Shown here in pieces: positions 19,996-29,545 of a stretch of DNA of 64,000 nucleotides. Source of the stretch: Natrinema sp031626495 (lineage in GTDB: Archaea; Halobacteriota; Halobacteria; Halobacteriales; Natrialbaceae); the NCBI RefSeq assembly GCF_031626495.1, contig NZ_JAMQOJ010000012.1, forward strand, positions 60,774 to 124,773, in the 5' to 3' direction. The stretch's first letter is position 1; each line of letters begins with the position of its first letter. The translations under genes and the position numbers were made by a program. The notes under the pieces were generated by a model. It ran no database searches and had not been told where the DNA came from. It was given only the letters and a program-made list of their open reading frames with translations.

Positions 19996-21636
19996 ATGAT
20001 GGGTGCCCAGTTAACACTTGACAAGATGCTCGAGCGGGCGGTCGACCTGTTCCCCGACCGGGAACTGGTGACGAAACTGCCCGACGGGAGCGTCCACCGG
20101 TATACGTACGCCGACGCGTACGATCGGATCAACCAGCTCGCGGGCGCGCTCGACGACCTCGGACTCGAGGAAGGAGACCGGGTCGGCGTCGTCGCGACGA
20201 ACCACTACCGGCACTACGAACTCTACTTCGGACCGACGTGTTCGGGGCGGTCGATCCACATGTGCAACATGCGGCTGCCCGATCACCACTTCGTCCACAC
20301 GATCGACGACGCCGAGGACCGGGTGATCTTCGTCGATCCGGGGCTCATCGAGAAGGTCGAGGCCAACGCCGACGAACTCGACACCGTCGAACAGTACGTC
20401 GTCCTCGACGACGAGGTGCCCGAGACGAGCCTCGAGCCGGTGACCGACTACGAGTCGCTTCTCTCCGGCCAGTCGACGGAGTACGACTGGCCAGACATCG
20501 ACGAGGACGCGGAGTACGGGATGTGCCACACCTCGGGAACGACGGGGCTGCCGAAGGGCGTCGCCTACTCCCACCGGGCGATGTACCTCCACAGCGTCAT
20601 GGGCGGCCACGTCGACGCCAACGCGATCGGCGAGCGCGACACCGTGCTCCCGGTCGTCCCGATGTTCCACGCCAACGGCTGGGGGATCCCCTACGGCGCG
20701 ACGTTCGTCGGGGCGAAGCAGGTCTTCCCCTCGGTCCACACCGATCCCGAGACGATCGCCCGGCTGATCGACGAGGAGGACGTGACGTTCTCGGCCGCAG
20801 TGCCGACGATCTGGCTCGAGATGGCCGAGTTCCTGGACGAGAATCCGGAGGTCGACATCTCGAACATCGACCGGCTGACGGTCGGGGGGTCCGCGCCGCC
20901 CGAATCGCTCATCCGAAAGTACGACGAGGAGTACGACGCGCCGATCATTCAGGGCTGGGGGATGACCGAAACCTCGCCGCTGGGCTCGCTCAGCACGCTC
21001 CGCAAGGAGGTCGCGGAACTACCCAGCGACGAGCAGTACGAGTACCGCGCGAAGGCGGGACTGCCCGTGCCGGGCATGCAGATCCGCATCGTCGACGACG
21101 ACGGCGAGGAAGTGCCCCACGACGGCGAGACGATGGGCGAACTGCAGGTCCGCAGCCCCTGGGTGACCGACGGCTACCACAACCGACCCGAGGAGAACGA
21201 GCAGTCGTTCACCGACGACGGCTATCTGCGGACCGGCGACATCGCTACGCGAGACGAGATGGGCTACATCGACATCGTCGACCGCGACAAGGACGTCATC
21301 AAGTCCGGCGGGGAGTGGATCTCGTCGGTCCAACTCGAGAACGAACTCATCGCCCACGAGGACGTCCGCGAGGCGACGGTGATCGGGGTCGATCACGAAC
21401 GCTGGCAGGAGCGGCCGCTGGCCATCGTCGTGCCGACCGCCGACGCGGACCTCGACGAGGACGATCTCGAGGCCCACCTCTCGGAGACGTTCCCCTCCTG
21501 GTGGCTGCCCGACGAGTACCGGTTCATCGAGGAGATTCCGAAGACCTCGACGGGCAAGTTCGACAAGAAATCGCTGCGCGACCAGTTCGACATCGTCCTC
21601 GAGGCCGAGGACGACGAGCCGGCGGCGCACCAATAA
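19996..21636 (+). CDS. Fatty-acid-CoA ligase (AlkK/FadD-like)
   Basis: A 546-residue AMP-forming ligase. Features are the P-loop CHTSGTTGLPKGVAYSHR, PMFHANGWGIPYGA, the A5 motif QGWGMTETSPLGSL, RTGDIATRDEMGYIDIVDR with KSGGEWISSVQLENEL, and the catalytic lysine in PKTSTGKFDKKSLRDQF. These match medium/long-chain ligases of the AlkK type. The first of two consecutive ATGs (19996 and 19999) lies at leaderless distance from CCATAAGTC near 19961. Only 24 bases separate it from the downstream acyl-CoA dehydrogenase, so activation and first oxidation are probably one operon. Confidence 0.94.
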   Translation: MMGAQLTLDKMLERAVDLFPDRELVTKLPDGSVHRYTYADAYDRINQLAGALDDLGLEEGDRVGVVATNHYRHYELYFGPTCSGRSIHMCNMRLPDHHFVHTIDDAEDRVIFVDPGLIEKVEANADELDTVEQYVVLDDEVPETSLEPVTDYESLLSGQSTEYDWPDIDEDAEYGMCHTSGTTGLPKGVAYSHRAMYLHSVMGGHVDANAIGERDTVLPVVPMFHANGWGIPYGATFVGAKQVFPSVHTDPETIARLIDEEDVTFSAAVPTIWLEMAEFLDENPEVDISNIDRLTVGGSAPPESLIRKYDEEYDAPIIQGWGMTETSPLGSLSTLRKEVAELPSDEQYEYRAKAGLPVPGMQIRIVDDDGEEVPHDGETMGELQVRSPWVTDGYHNRPEENEQSFTDDGYLRTGDIATRDEMGYIDIVDRDKDVIKSGGEWISSVQLENELIAHEDVREATVIGVDHERWQERPLAIVVPTADADLDEDDLEAHLSETFPSWWLPDEYRFIEEIPKTSTGKFDKKSLRDQFDIVLEAEDDEPAAHQ

Positions 21637-21660
21637 GTACGTGGAGTGAGAGATCCCACC

Positions 21661-22881
21661 ATGGGAGTAAACACTACCGGCGGCGTGAGTTTCGACACCG
21701 ACGAGGAGACCGAGCTGATCCTCGATAGCATCGACGAGTTCATCGAGCGCGAGGTCGAGCCGATCGTCGAGGACCTCGGCGATACCTACACCAATCCGCG
21801 GAAGGGCCACCACGAGAACGGCCGCTGGACCGACGAACTGCTCGAGGCCCGCGAGGAGATCAGGCGGAAGTCGGCCGAGGCCGGCTTCTACGCGATGAAC
21901 CTGCCCGAGGACGCGGGCGGGGACGGCATTTCGCCAGTGACGTGGTACCGAGCGAAAAAGCACCTCGCGACCCACGGTGGCGGCCTCGAGCGCTACGTCC
22001 TCGCCGGCCCCGAGGGGCCGAAGCCGCTGCTGTTACAGGCCGAGGGCGACCAGCGCGAGAAATATCTCGAGCCCACCGTCCGCGGCGAGAAGTCGACGGC
22101 GTTCGGCCAGACCGAGCCCGGCGTAGGGTCGGATTCGCCGAACATGGAGACTACTGCCGAAAAGGACGGTGACGAGTGGATCATCAACGGGCGCAAGCAG
22201 TGGATCACCAACGCGCCCTACGCCGACTTCGTCCAGCTCTTTGCGCGGACCACGCCACAGGAGGAGGTCGGCCGCTACGGCGGTATCACCTGCTTCATCG
22301 TCGAGCGCGACGAGTACGAGATCGGCTCGTACAACAACGCCGTCGGCGCGGAGGGATCGCAGGCCGAAATCATTCTCGACGGCGTTCGCGTCCCCGAGGA
22401 CCGCGTCCTCGGCGAAGTCGACGAGGCCTTCTACGCCGCGATGGAGTTCCTCTCGCTGGGCCGACTCGAGCTCGGAGCCGAGGCCGTGGGGTACTCGGAG
22501 TACCTGCTCTCCGAAGCCGGCGAGTACGTCACCGAGCGCGAGGCGTTCGGGCGGTCGATCGGGAACTTTCAGCAGGTCTCCGCGAAGCTCGCGGAGGGGC
22601 GAGCGAAGACCTACGCGGCCGACGCGGCGGGGCTCAAACTCGCCTGGAAGATGGCTCAGGACGAGCGGACGATCATGGACTCGTCGGTGCTGAAGTGGTT
22701 CGCGACGAACGTCCTCTGGGAGGTCGCCGACGCGGCCGTGCAGGTCAACGGAGCCAACGGGCTGGCCGAGGAGAGCCCCTACATGGATCTGGTCCACCAG
22801 GCGCGCATCCTGCGGATCGTCGAGGGGACCGACGAGATTCAGCTGAACACGATCGCGAAGTCGATGGGGATCACGGACTGA
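21661..22881 (+). CDS. Acyl-CoA dehydrogenase
   Basis: A 406-residue acyl-CoA dehydrogenase. It shows FGQTEPGVGSDSPNMETTAE (flavin/substrate loop), WITNAPYADFVQLFAR, and the C-terminal RIVEGTDEIQLNTIAK, whose Glu in VEG is the catalytic base. The N-terminus is slightly longer than in the 1724 paralogue and most resembles the protein at 48711-49907 (YTNPRKGHHENGRW / QKSVEAGFYGM-type helix). It is 24 bases downstream of the ligase at 19996 and 68 bases upstream of an amidase. The ATG at 21661 is preferred over an upstream non-ATG start at 21646. Confidence 0.95.
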   Translation: MGVNTTGGVSFDTDEETELILDSIDEFIEREVEPIVEDLGDTYTNPRKGHHENGRWTDELLEAREEIRRKSAEAGFYAMNLPEDAGGDGISPVTWYRAKKHLATHGGGLERYVLAGPEGPKPLLLQAEGDQREKYLEPTVRGEKSTAFGQTEPGVGSDSPNMETTAEKDGDEWIINGRKQWITNAPYADFVQLFARTTPQEEVGRYGGITCFIVERDEYEIGSYNNAVGAEGSQAEIILDGVRVPEDRVLGEVDEAFYAAMEFLSLGRLELGAEAVGYSEYLLSEAGEYVTEREAFGRSIGNFQQVSAKLAEGRAKTYAADAAGLKLAWKMAQDERTIMDSSVLKWFATNVLWEVADAAVQVNGANGLAEESPYMDLVHQARILRIVEGTDEIQLNTIAKSMGITD

Positions 22882-22949
22882 CTCGAGGCCGCGTCCCGAG
22901 GTTTCCCGTAGACGAACGTTTTTCACTCGGTACGCTGATACGTCATCGT

Positions 22950-24386
22950 ATGGTAACACGGCTCACAGACCGGACTGCCGCGGGGCTCGCGAGAGCGATT
23001 CGAGACGGCGACCGCTCGCCCGCCGAGGTCGTCGAGTCCACCCTCGAGCGCATTCACGAGCGAAACGATCGAACGAACGCGTTCGTGACCGTCACGGACG
23101 ATCTGGCTCGCGAGATGGCCGAAGACGCCGAACGAGCGATCGCCGAGGGCGAACCGCTCGGGCCGCTGCACGGCGTCCCCGTCGCGATCAAGGACCTCGA
23201 CGACGTGGAGGGAGTCACGACGACTTCGGGATCGCTGCTCTTCGAGGACCGCGTCGCCGACTCGGACTCGCCGTTCGTCGCCCGGCTCAAGGAAGCGGGC
23301 GCGATCGTGGTCGGGAAGACGAACACGCCCGAGTTCGGGCTCGGCACGACCACCGACAACCGCGTCGCCGGACCGACGGGAACGCCGTTCGATCCCGATC
23401 GGGTCTCGGGTGGCTCCTCCGGCGGAGCCGGGGCGGCGCTGGGCGACCGGCTCGTGCCGCTGGCACCCGGCTCCGACGCCGGCGGCTCGGTCCGGATTCC
23501 GGCGAGTTTCTGCGGCGTGTACGGACTCAAGCCCACGCAGGGTGTGATACCGAACGTCAGCCGTCCGAACGCGTTCGCCAGCCACACCCCGTTCTCCACG
23601 AACGGACCGCTGGCCCGGACGGTCGAAGACGCGGCGCTATCGCTGGACGTGATGGCCGGAACGCATCCGCGCGACCCCTTCTCGGTCCCGAAGCACGGTG
23701 AGTACCGCGACGCAGTCGACCGTCCGATCGACGAGTTAGACGTCGCGTACAGCCCCGATATGGGGATCTACCCCGTCGATCCGGCGGTGCGCGACGCCCT
23801 CGAGGACGCCGTCTCGGCGCTCGAGGACGCCGGCGCGACCGTCGACGCGGTCGACCCGGACCTGGGGATCGACAACGAGGACATCCTGGACGCCTACTAC
23901 ACGATGGCGACCGTGCGGTGGCAGTCGCTGCTCGACAACCTCGAGGACGAGGGCTTCGATCCACAGGGCGAGGACCGCGACCGCCTCCGGCCGTATCTCG
24001 TCGACCTCATCATGGACGCCGAGGAGCCGACTACGCGAGAGTACAAGCGCGCTGATGTCGTTCGAACGCGGCTTCTCGACGGCCTGGAAGACCTCTTCGC
24101 GGAGTACGACCTCCTCGTGACGGCGACGTGCGGGACGACGCCGTTCCCACACGGCGAGGAGCCCGCGGAGATCGACGGCGTCGAGATCGAACCGTACCGC
24201 GGCTGGGTGCTCACGCAACCGTACAACCTCACCGGTCATCCGGCGGCCTCGGTTCCGGCCGGCGTCGTCGACGGGCTTCCGGTCGGCATGCAGATCGCGG
24301 GCCGCCGGCACGCCGACGACGACGTGATCGCCGCCAGTGCGGCCGTCGAGCGCCACAGGCCGTGGCACGACGCGTATCCCGAGTAG
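22950..24386 (+). CDS. Amidase (amidase-signature family)
   Basis: A 478-residue serine amidase. The Ser-cisSer-Lys triad is Lys81 (VAIKDLDDVEG), Ser156 (SGGSSGGAGAAL) and Ser180 (PGSDAGGSVRIPASFCGV); the 24-residue spacing between the serines equals that of characterised family members. It would hydrolyse an aliphatic or aryl amide to the acid and ammonia, and the acid could enter the ligases nearby. It lacks the GatB partner and other marks of the tRNA amidotransferase subunit GatA. ATG 22950 follows a T-rich element at about 22918-22924. The specific substrate is unknown. Confidence 0.9.
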   Translation: MVTRLTDRTAAGLARAIRDGDRSPAEVVESTLERIHERNDRTNAFVTVTDDLAREMAEDAERAIAEGEPLGPLHGVPVAIKDLDDVEGVTTTSGSLLFEDRVADSDSPFVARLKEAGAIVVGKTNTPEFGLGTTTDNRVAGPTGTPFDPDRVSGGSSGGAGAALGDRLVPLAPGSDAGGSVRIPASFCGVYGLKPTQGVIPNVSRPNAFASHTPFSTNGPLARTVEDAALSLDVMAGTHPRDPFSVPKHGEYRDAVDRPIDELDVAYSPDMGIYPVDPAVRDALEDAVSALEDAGATVDAVDPDLGIDNEDILDAYYTMATVRWQSLLDNLEDEGFDPQGEDRDRLRPYLVDLIMDAEEPTTREYKRADVVRTRLLDGLEDLFAEYDLLVTATCGTTPFPHGEEPAEIDGVEIEPYRGWVLTQPYNLTGHPAASVPAGVVDGLPVGMQIAGRRHADDDVIAASAAVERHRPWHDAYPE

Positions 24387-24429
24387 GGATGCACCCGGCG
24401 GGTTCGGGGGCGACTCCCCGTCCCCGCGA

Positions 24430-25215
24430 TCAGAAACTGAAGAGGTCGATGCCGCCGGTGACGCCGACGATCTGCCCCGTGACGTAGGAAGCCTGCTCCG
24501 AACAGAGGTAGGCGACCATGTTGGCCACGTCCTCCTCCGTCCCGAGGTGGCGCATCGGCGTCGCCTCGGCGATCCGGGCGTAGTACTCGTCGACGTTCTC
24601 CCGGAGTTCGTCGGGGCTCATGTCGGCCCACTGGCCGACGACGATGTTCGGCGCGATCACGTTCGAGGTGACCCCCGACTGGGCCCCCTCGAGCGCCATC
24701 GTCCGGCCGACGCCGATCATGGCGGCCTTCGTCGCCGAGTAGGAGATCTGGCCGAAGCCGCCGTACCAGCCGGCCATCGAGGACATGTTCACGACGCGAC
24801 CCCAGCCGCGGTCGCACATCTCCGGGAACACCTCCGCGCTGATGTTGTACGTGCCGGTGAGGTTGATCTCTACGTCGCGGTTCCAGATGTCGTCGTCGTA
24901 GTCGGCCAGCCGCGAGCGCGCGTCGACCATCGCGGCGTTGTTCACGAGGATGTCGACGCCGCCGAAGGCGTCGCGGACCTCGTCCATCGAGTCCGCCACG
25001 TCCTGTCGGTCGGTGAGATCGCACTCGAGGGCCATCGCCTCCCCGCCGTCGGCCGTCTCGTCGATCTCGTCGGCGACCTCCTGTGCGCCGTCCGCGTCGA
25101 CGTCGAGGACGACGACGTTCGCGCCCTCCTCGGCGAGCGTTCGACAGTCGGCGCTTCCGATACGTCCGGCCCCGCCGGTGACGACGGCGGTCCGATCCTG
25201 AATACCAAAGTCCAT
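24430..25215 (-). CDS. SDR-family oxidoreductase (3-oxoacyl reductase-like)
   Basis: A 261-residue short-chain dehydrogenase. The cofactor motif TGGAGRIG is at residues 13-20, with LDVDAD after strand 2 (an Asp that favours NAD), VNNAAM as the NNAG variant, and the catalytic Ser in VNMSSMAG with Tyr-Lys in ISYSATKAAM. The C-terminal end VTGQIVGVTGGIDLFSF is typical of classical SDRs. It could oxidise 3-hydroxyacyl-CoA or a similar alcohol. It converges with the amidase and is divergent from the thiolase at 25376. Confidence 0.9.
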   Translation of the reverse strand: MDFGIQDRTAVVTGGAGRIGSADCRTLAEEGANVVVLDVDADGAQEVADEIDETADGGEAMALECDLTDRQDVADSMDEVRDAFGGVDILVNNAAMVDARSRLADYDDDIWNRDVEINLTGTYNISAEVFPEMCDRGWGRVVNMSSMAGWYGGFGQISYSATKAAMIGVGRTMALEGAQSGVTSNVIAPNIVVGQWADMSPDELRENVDEYYARIAEATPMRHLGTEEDVANMVAYLCSEQASYVTGQIVGVTGGIDLFSF

Positions 25216-25375
25216 GCCCGAGCGAATACTTCGTTATCTGACTTAACCATTGGGGAGCGGTACCAGATTTCACTGCCAACTGAAGGAAAGATTCGACCGT
25301 ACAGTCTCCAACTCCCTCGATCACGAATTTATGCACAACCTCTATGAACGATGATGGAATACTCACGTGTACGTC

Positions 25376-26545
25376 ATGAACTCCGCAGTCATCGTCGACG
25401 CCGTCCGCACGCCGTTCGGCAAGCGGGGCGGCTCGTTCCGAGACACACATCCGCAAGATCTGGCCGCCGAACCGCTCGAGGCGCTGCGCGAACGCAACGG
25501 CTTCGAGCCGGAGACGATCGAGGACGTCATCTACGGCTGCGTGACGCCCGTAGACGAGCAGGGGCTCAACATCGCCAGGATCGCGCCGATGGTCGCGGGC
25601 TGGGGCGATATCGTCCCCGGCGTCCAGCTGAATCGGATGTGTGGCTCCGGCCAGCAGGCGGCCAACTTCGCCGCGGCGAACGTCATGGCCGGCCAGCACG
25701 ACGTACTCGTCGCGGGTGGGGTCGAACACATGACCCGCGTCCCGATGGGATCGGACGACGCGGACGGGGCGGACAGCGGCGACAGCCTCACCGACACCTA
25801 CTTCGAGCACTTCGACGAGGTGACCCATCAGGGCGAGGGGGCCGAACGGATCGCCGAGGAGTACGGCTTCTCGCGCTCGGAACTCGACGAGATCGCCGCC
25901 GACTCCCAGCGCCGCTGGAAGGAGGCCTGGGACGAGGGCCGCTACGACGACCAGATCGTCCCCGTCGAGACCGAACTCGACGGCGAGGAGGTCGTCGTCG
26001 AACAGGACGAACACCCGCGGCCGGGGACGGACGAGGAAACGCTCGCCGAACTGCCGCTGTCGTTCCGCGAGGAAGGCAACGGCTTCCACCATCCCGGCAA
26101 CTCCTCCGGCATCGTCGATGGCTCGGCCGCATTGCTGATCGCGAGTGAGGAGGCCGCCGAGGAGCACGGCTGGGAGCCGATGGCCCGCATCGTCCAGACC
26201 GAAGTCGTCGGCGTCGATCCGATCACGATGCTGAAAGGGCCGATTCCGGCGACCGAGAACGTCCTCGAGCAAGCCGACATGACGATCGGCGATATCGACC
26301 TGTTCGAGGTCAACGAGGCGTTCGCGTCGGTCCCGGCGGCCTGGCTCGAGGAGACCGGCGCATCCTGGGAAGACGTCAACGTCAACGGCGGTGCGATCGC
26401 CCACGGTCACCCGCTCGGCGCGACCGGCGCGATGCTGCTGACCAAACTGGCCCACGAACTCGAGCGCACCGGCCAGGACACGGCGCTGTCGACGATGTGC
26501 ATCGGCTTCGGTCAGGGCGTCGCGACCATCCTCGAGCGGGTCTGA
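25376..26545 (+). CDS. Acetyl-CoA C-acyltransferase (thiolase)
   Basis: A 389-residue thiolase of the degradative/acetoacetyl-CoA class. The nucleophile is Cys89 in LNRMCGSGQQAANFAA. The C-terminal blocks NGGAIAHGHPLGATGAM (His) and LSTMCIGFGQGVATI (second Cys) are complete. The motif around Cys differs from the paralogue at 3031, suggesting a separate chain-length role. ATG 25376 begins MNSAVIVDAVRTPFGKR; a GTG at 25367 is the alternative. The next gene downstream is an acyl-CoA dehydrogenase with its own promoter. Confidence 0.95.
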   Translation: MNSAVIVDAVRTPFGKRGGSFRDTHPQDLAAEPLEALRERNGFEPETIEDVIYGCVTPVDEQGLNIARIAPMVAGWGDIVPGVQLNRMCGSGQQAANFAAANVMAGQHDVLVAGGVEHMTRVPMGSDDADGADSGDSLTDTYFEHFDEVTHQGEGAERIAEEYGFSRSELDEIAADSQRRWKEAWDEGRYDDQIVPVETELDGEEVVVEQDEHPRPGTDEETLAELPLSFREEGNGFHHPGNSSGIVDGSAALLIASEEAAEEHGWEPMARIVQTEVVGVDPITMLKGPIPATENVLEQADMTIGDIDLFEVNEAFASVPAAWLEETGASWEDVNVNGGAIAHGHPLGATGAMLLTKLAHELERTGQDTALSTMCIGFGQGVATILERV

Positions 26546-26706
26546 ACCGCTCGACCGGGGGCTGACGCGGCGGGTCGCGACGGGGACAGGCGGGGGAATC
26601 GAAGCAGACGAGGGGTGGCGACAGGTCTCGAGGAGCCGATAGTCTCGTTTTCGCTTGCCAATTAATGCGATCCGTTACCTATAGCTTTACAATGCTGTAT
26701 GCGATC

Positions 26707-27966
26707 ATGGATGATATGGAGTACCACGACTCCGAGAAAGCCACGGAGGTTGCGGGTCGCGTAGAGGAATTCATGGACGAAGTCGTCATCCCGCGCGAGC
26801 GCGAGGCGCTGGCCACGGGTGAGGAGATCACGATGGACGAAATCCACGAGATGTGGGACATGGCCAAGGAGCGGGACCTGTTCGCGCCACAGGTCCCCGA
26901 AGAGTACGGCGGTCAAGGCCTCGATTTCAGCGACATGCTGCCCTCGTTCGAGCAGGTCGGCCGCTCGCTGATCGGCGCGCTGGCGATCCGGGCCAACGCG
27001 CCCCAGGAGGGTAACATGCACACCCTCGAGATGGTCGGCACGGAAGAGCAGAAAGAGGAGTGGCTCCGACCGCTCGTCCAGGGCGACATTCAGACGGCGT
27101 TCGCGATGACCGAGCCCAAGGTCGGTGCCGGTTCGGACCCGAAGATGCTCCAGAGCACCGCCGTCAAAGACGGCGACGAGTGGGTCATCAACGGCCACAA
27201 GTGGTGGACCTCCGACGGCCTCGGCGCGGACTACTATCTGGCGATGGTCCGCACCGATCTCGACGCCCACCCCTACGAGGGCACCTCGATCATCATGGTG
27301 CCGCGCGACGCCGACGGCGTCGAAGTCCAGCGGAACATCCCCCACCTGGGCGGCCACGGCATCACCGAACGCGAGGGCGGCCACGCCGAAGTGAAGTTCG
27401 AGAACGTCCGCGTCCCCGTCGAGAACACCATCGGCGAGGAAGGCGAAGGCTTCCGGATCGCCCAGATGCGACTCGGCGGCGGTCGACTCACACACTGCAT
27501 GCGCTACTCCGGCATGGCCGAGCGCTCGCTGGACATCGCGAAGGCCTACCTCCAGGAGCGCGAGGCCTTCGGCTCGAAACTCGAGGAGAAGCAGGCGCTG
27601 CGCCACCGCATCGCCGACGCCGAGACGCAACTCCACGCCGCGCGAACGATGATCCGCCACGCTGCGCGTGAACTCGACCGCAGCGACGCCCGCATCGAGG
27701 TCGCGATGTCGAAGATGTTCACCGCGAACGTCACCAACGAGACCATCGATCTCGCCCTGCAGTGCTGTGGCGGCAACGGAATCGGCAAGGACCTGCCGAT
27801 CGCCCACTTCTACGAGAACGTCCGCGCGTTCCGCATCGTCGACGGGGCCGACGAGGTCCACCGCCGCTCGATCGCCCGCTGGGCCTTCGAGGACGTCGAC
27901 GAGGCCGAGATCGAGAACACTCTGCAGTTCGACGAAGACCTGCGCATCGACAAACTCGACGAGTAA
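26707..27966 (+). CDS. Acyl-CoA dehydrogenase, ACAD10/11-like (Asp at usual Glu position)
   Basis: A 419-residue acyl-CoA dehydrogenase. It shows AMTEPKVGAGSDPKMLQST, WWTSDGLGADYYLAM and CCGGNGIGKDLPI. The C-terminal signature reads RIVDGADEVHRRSIARW, so the residue that is Glu in most relatives (YEGTxEIQ) is Asp; the same DGxDEVH pattern is typical of the ACAD10/11 and FadE-type branch. In-frame ATGs occur at 26692, 26707 and 26716; 26707 is chosen because the TATA-like CTATAGC near 26679-26685 is about 25 bases upstream. The gene stands alone, with 245 bases before the next dehydrogenase. Confidence 0.93.
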   Translation: MDDMEYHDSEKATEVAGRVEEFMDEVVIPREREALATGEEITMDEIHEMWDMAKERDLFAPQVPEEYGGQGLDFSDMLPSFEQVGRSLIGALAIRANAPQEGNMHTLEMVGTEEQKEEWLRPLVQGDIQTAFAMTEPKVGAGSDPKMLQSTAVKDGDEWVINGHKWWTSDGLGADYYLAMVRTDLDAHPYEGTSIIMVPRDADGVEVQRNIPHLGGHGITEREGGHAEVKFENVRVPVENTIGEEGEGFRIAQMRLGGGRLTHCMRYSGMAERSLDIAKAYLQEREAFGSKLEEKQALRHRIADAETQLHAARTMIRHAARELDRSDARIEVAMSKMFTANVTNETIDLALQCCGGNGIGKDLPIAHFYENVRAFRIVDGADEVHRRSIARWAFEDVDEAEIENTLQFDEDLRIDKLDE

Positions 27967-28186
27967 CGTCGCACGCTCGCGGTCGAGTGCCGATCGCTCC
28001 GCTCTTATTTTCCTTCGACCGACAGAGACGACGCGCCAGCGGTCGCAAGCGACGCGTCTCGGCCGCGAGCGACCGAATAGACGGTTTCGAAGTCGGTCGT
28101 TCTGCATCGCGAATTACCGCCGTTCGCGTGAGCACGTCGCTCTACGCTGTTTGTGGGAAGGTTTAACATCACATGGCTGAACGCTA

Positions 28187-28208
28187 GTATCGCTGTCACG
28201 AGTGATAC
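28187..28208 (+). promoter_or_regulatory. Candidate operator of the acyl-CoA dehydrogenase at 28212
   Basis: GTATCGCT (28187-28194) and AGTGATAC (28201-28208) form an inverted repeat with one mismatch and a 6-base spacer. A TATA-like GTTTAAC lies at about 28161-28167, so the palindrome covers the expected transcription start, where a repressor would block initiation. Confidence 0.45.
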
Positions 28209-28211
28209 ACG

Positions 28212-29396
28212 ATGATGCTAACCGACGAACAGCGGATGATTCGCGATTCGGTGCGGGAGTTCATGGACGAGGAGATCGAGCCGGATCTGCCCGAGGCCGA
28301 CCGGAAACCGCTCTCGAAGGACGACGCGATCGGCTATATGCAGCAAATGGCCGAGATCGACGTGGGCCCCTACGCCGAGGAGAGCTTCGACGACCCGGTG
28401 ACGAGCACGATCGTCAGCGAGGAGGTCTCGCGGGTCTGGCCGAGCCTCCAGGTGACGATGGGCATGTCGCTGCCGGTGACCATGTTCGAAATCTTCGCCG
28501 AACGCACGCGGGACGCCTACGCCGCCGAGTACGAGCGTGACGAACTGGTCGGCTGTTTCGCCATTACGGAACCCGACGGCGGCTCCGACACGAAGGTTCC
28601 GAACACGACCGCACGCAAGGACGGCGACGAGTACGTCATCGACGGCGAGAAAACCTGGGTCTCGAACGCGCCGATCGCCGACCTCGCGCTGGTCGTGGCC
28701 TGGGACGAGGCCGAAGAGCAACGCGATATGTTCCTCGTCGACGAGAAAACGGGCGGCTTCGACACTCGAGAACTCGAGAAACTGGGGTGGAAGGGCTCTC
28801 CGACCGGCCAACTGTTCTTCGACGATTGCCGGGTACCCCGCGAAAATAAGCTCTCGGTGGCCGTTCTCGAGGCGCTCGAGGACGGGCGGCTCGATCCAGA
28901 GGAGTCGTCCCTCGCGGGCGGTGGCCCCGGCGGGAACCCGCTGAACAGCATGTTCGCCTCGATGCGAAACGGGATGGCAGCCATCTCGGTCGGGATCATG
29001 CAGGCGGCCTACGAGGCCGCGCTCGACTACGCGACCGACCGCGAGGTCTTCGAGAAACCGATCGGCCAACACCAGCTCGTCCAGGAGAAGCTCTACGATA
29101 TCCGCGCCGGCCTCAAGACGGGCCGGCTGCTGACCCGCCACACCGCCCAAAAGATCGCCGAGGGGGATCCGGAGGCTCGCATGCTCTCGTCGCTCTCGAA
29201 AGGCTGGGTCTGCGAGAAATCCGTCGACGTGACCGACGCGGCGCTGCAGGTCTACGGCGGCAACGGCCTCTCGAAGGACTACCCGCTCGAGCGCTACTAC
29301 CGTGACGCCAGGACGATGACCATTCCCGACGGGACCACGGAGATCCAGAAGCTGATCGTCGGCTACGAGCTGACCGATCTACAGGCGTACAAGTGA
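28212..29396 (+). CDS. Acyl-CoA dehydrogenase (Asp at usual Glu position)
   Basis: A 394-residue acyl-CoA dehydrogenase. Key blocks are FAITEPDGGSDTKVPNTTA, TWVSNAPIADLALVV and VYGGNGLSKDYPLERYYRDA. The C-terminal signature is TIPDGTTEIQKLIVGYEL, with Asp where the general base Glu normally stands. The N-terminus MMLTDEQRMIRDSVREFMD is family-typical; the second ATG at 28215 is equally possible. There is a palindrome directly before the start (28187-28208). It is separated from the previous dehydrogenase by 245 bases that contain no gene. Confidence 0.94.
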   Translation: MMLTDEQRMIRDSVREFMDEEIEPDLPEADRKPLSKDDAIGYMQQMAEIDVGPYAEESFDDPVTSTIVSEEVSRVWPSLQVTMGMSLPVTMFEIFAERTRDAYAAEYERDELVGCFAITEPDGGSDTKVPNTTARKDGDEYVIDGEKTWVSNAPIADLALVVAWDEAEEQRDMFLVDEKTGGFDTRELEKLGWKGSPTGQLFFDDCRVPRENKLSVAVLEALEDGRLDPEESSLAGGGPGGNPLNSMFASMRNGMAAISVGIMQAAYEAALDYATDREVFEKPIGQHQLVQEKLYDIRAGLKTGRLLTRHTAQKIAEGDPEARMLSSLSKGWVCEKSVDVTDAALQVYGGNGLSKDYPLERYYRDARTMTIPDGTTEIQKLIVGYELTDLQAYK

Positions 29397-29513
29397 GGCG
29401 ACGAGCCATCGCCCTCGTACCGACGACACTCGAGTACTCGAGTGCGACTCTCGTCCGGTGCGACGCCTACGTGAGAGATCCGCGGGAGAGACCGGCTTCC
29501 CGCCACCCACAGC

Positions 29514-29520
29514 TATATAT
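29514..29520 (+). promoter_or_regulatory. TATA box of the small membrane protein at 29546
   Basis: TATATAT is centred 29 bases before ATG 29546 and supports that start over ATG 29537. Confidence 0.5.
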
Positions 29521-29545
29521 GGCCTGCTGGCAATGAATGGCACAC

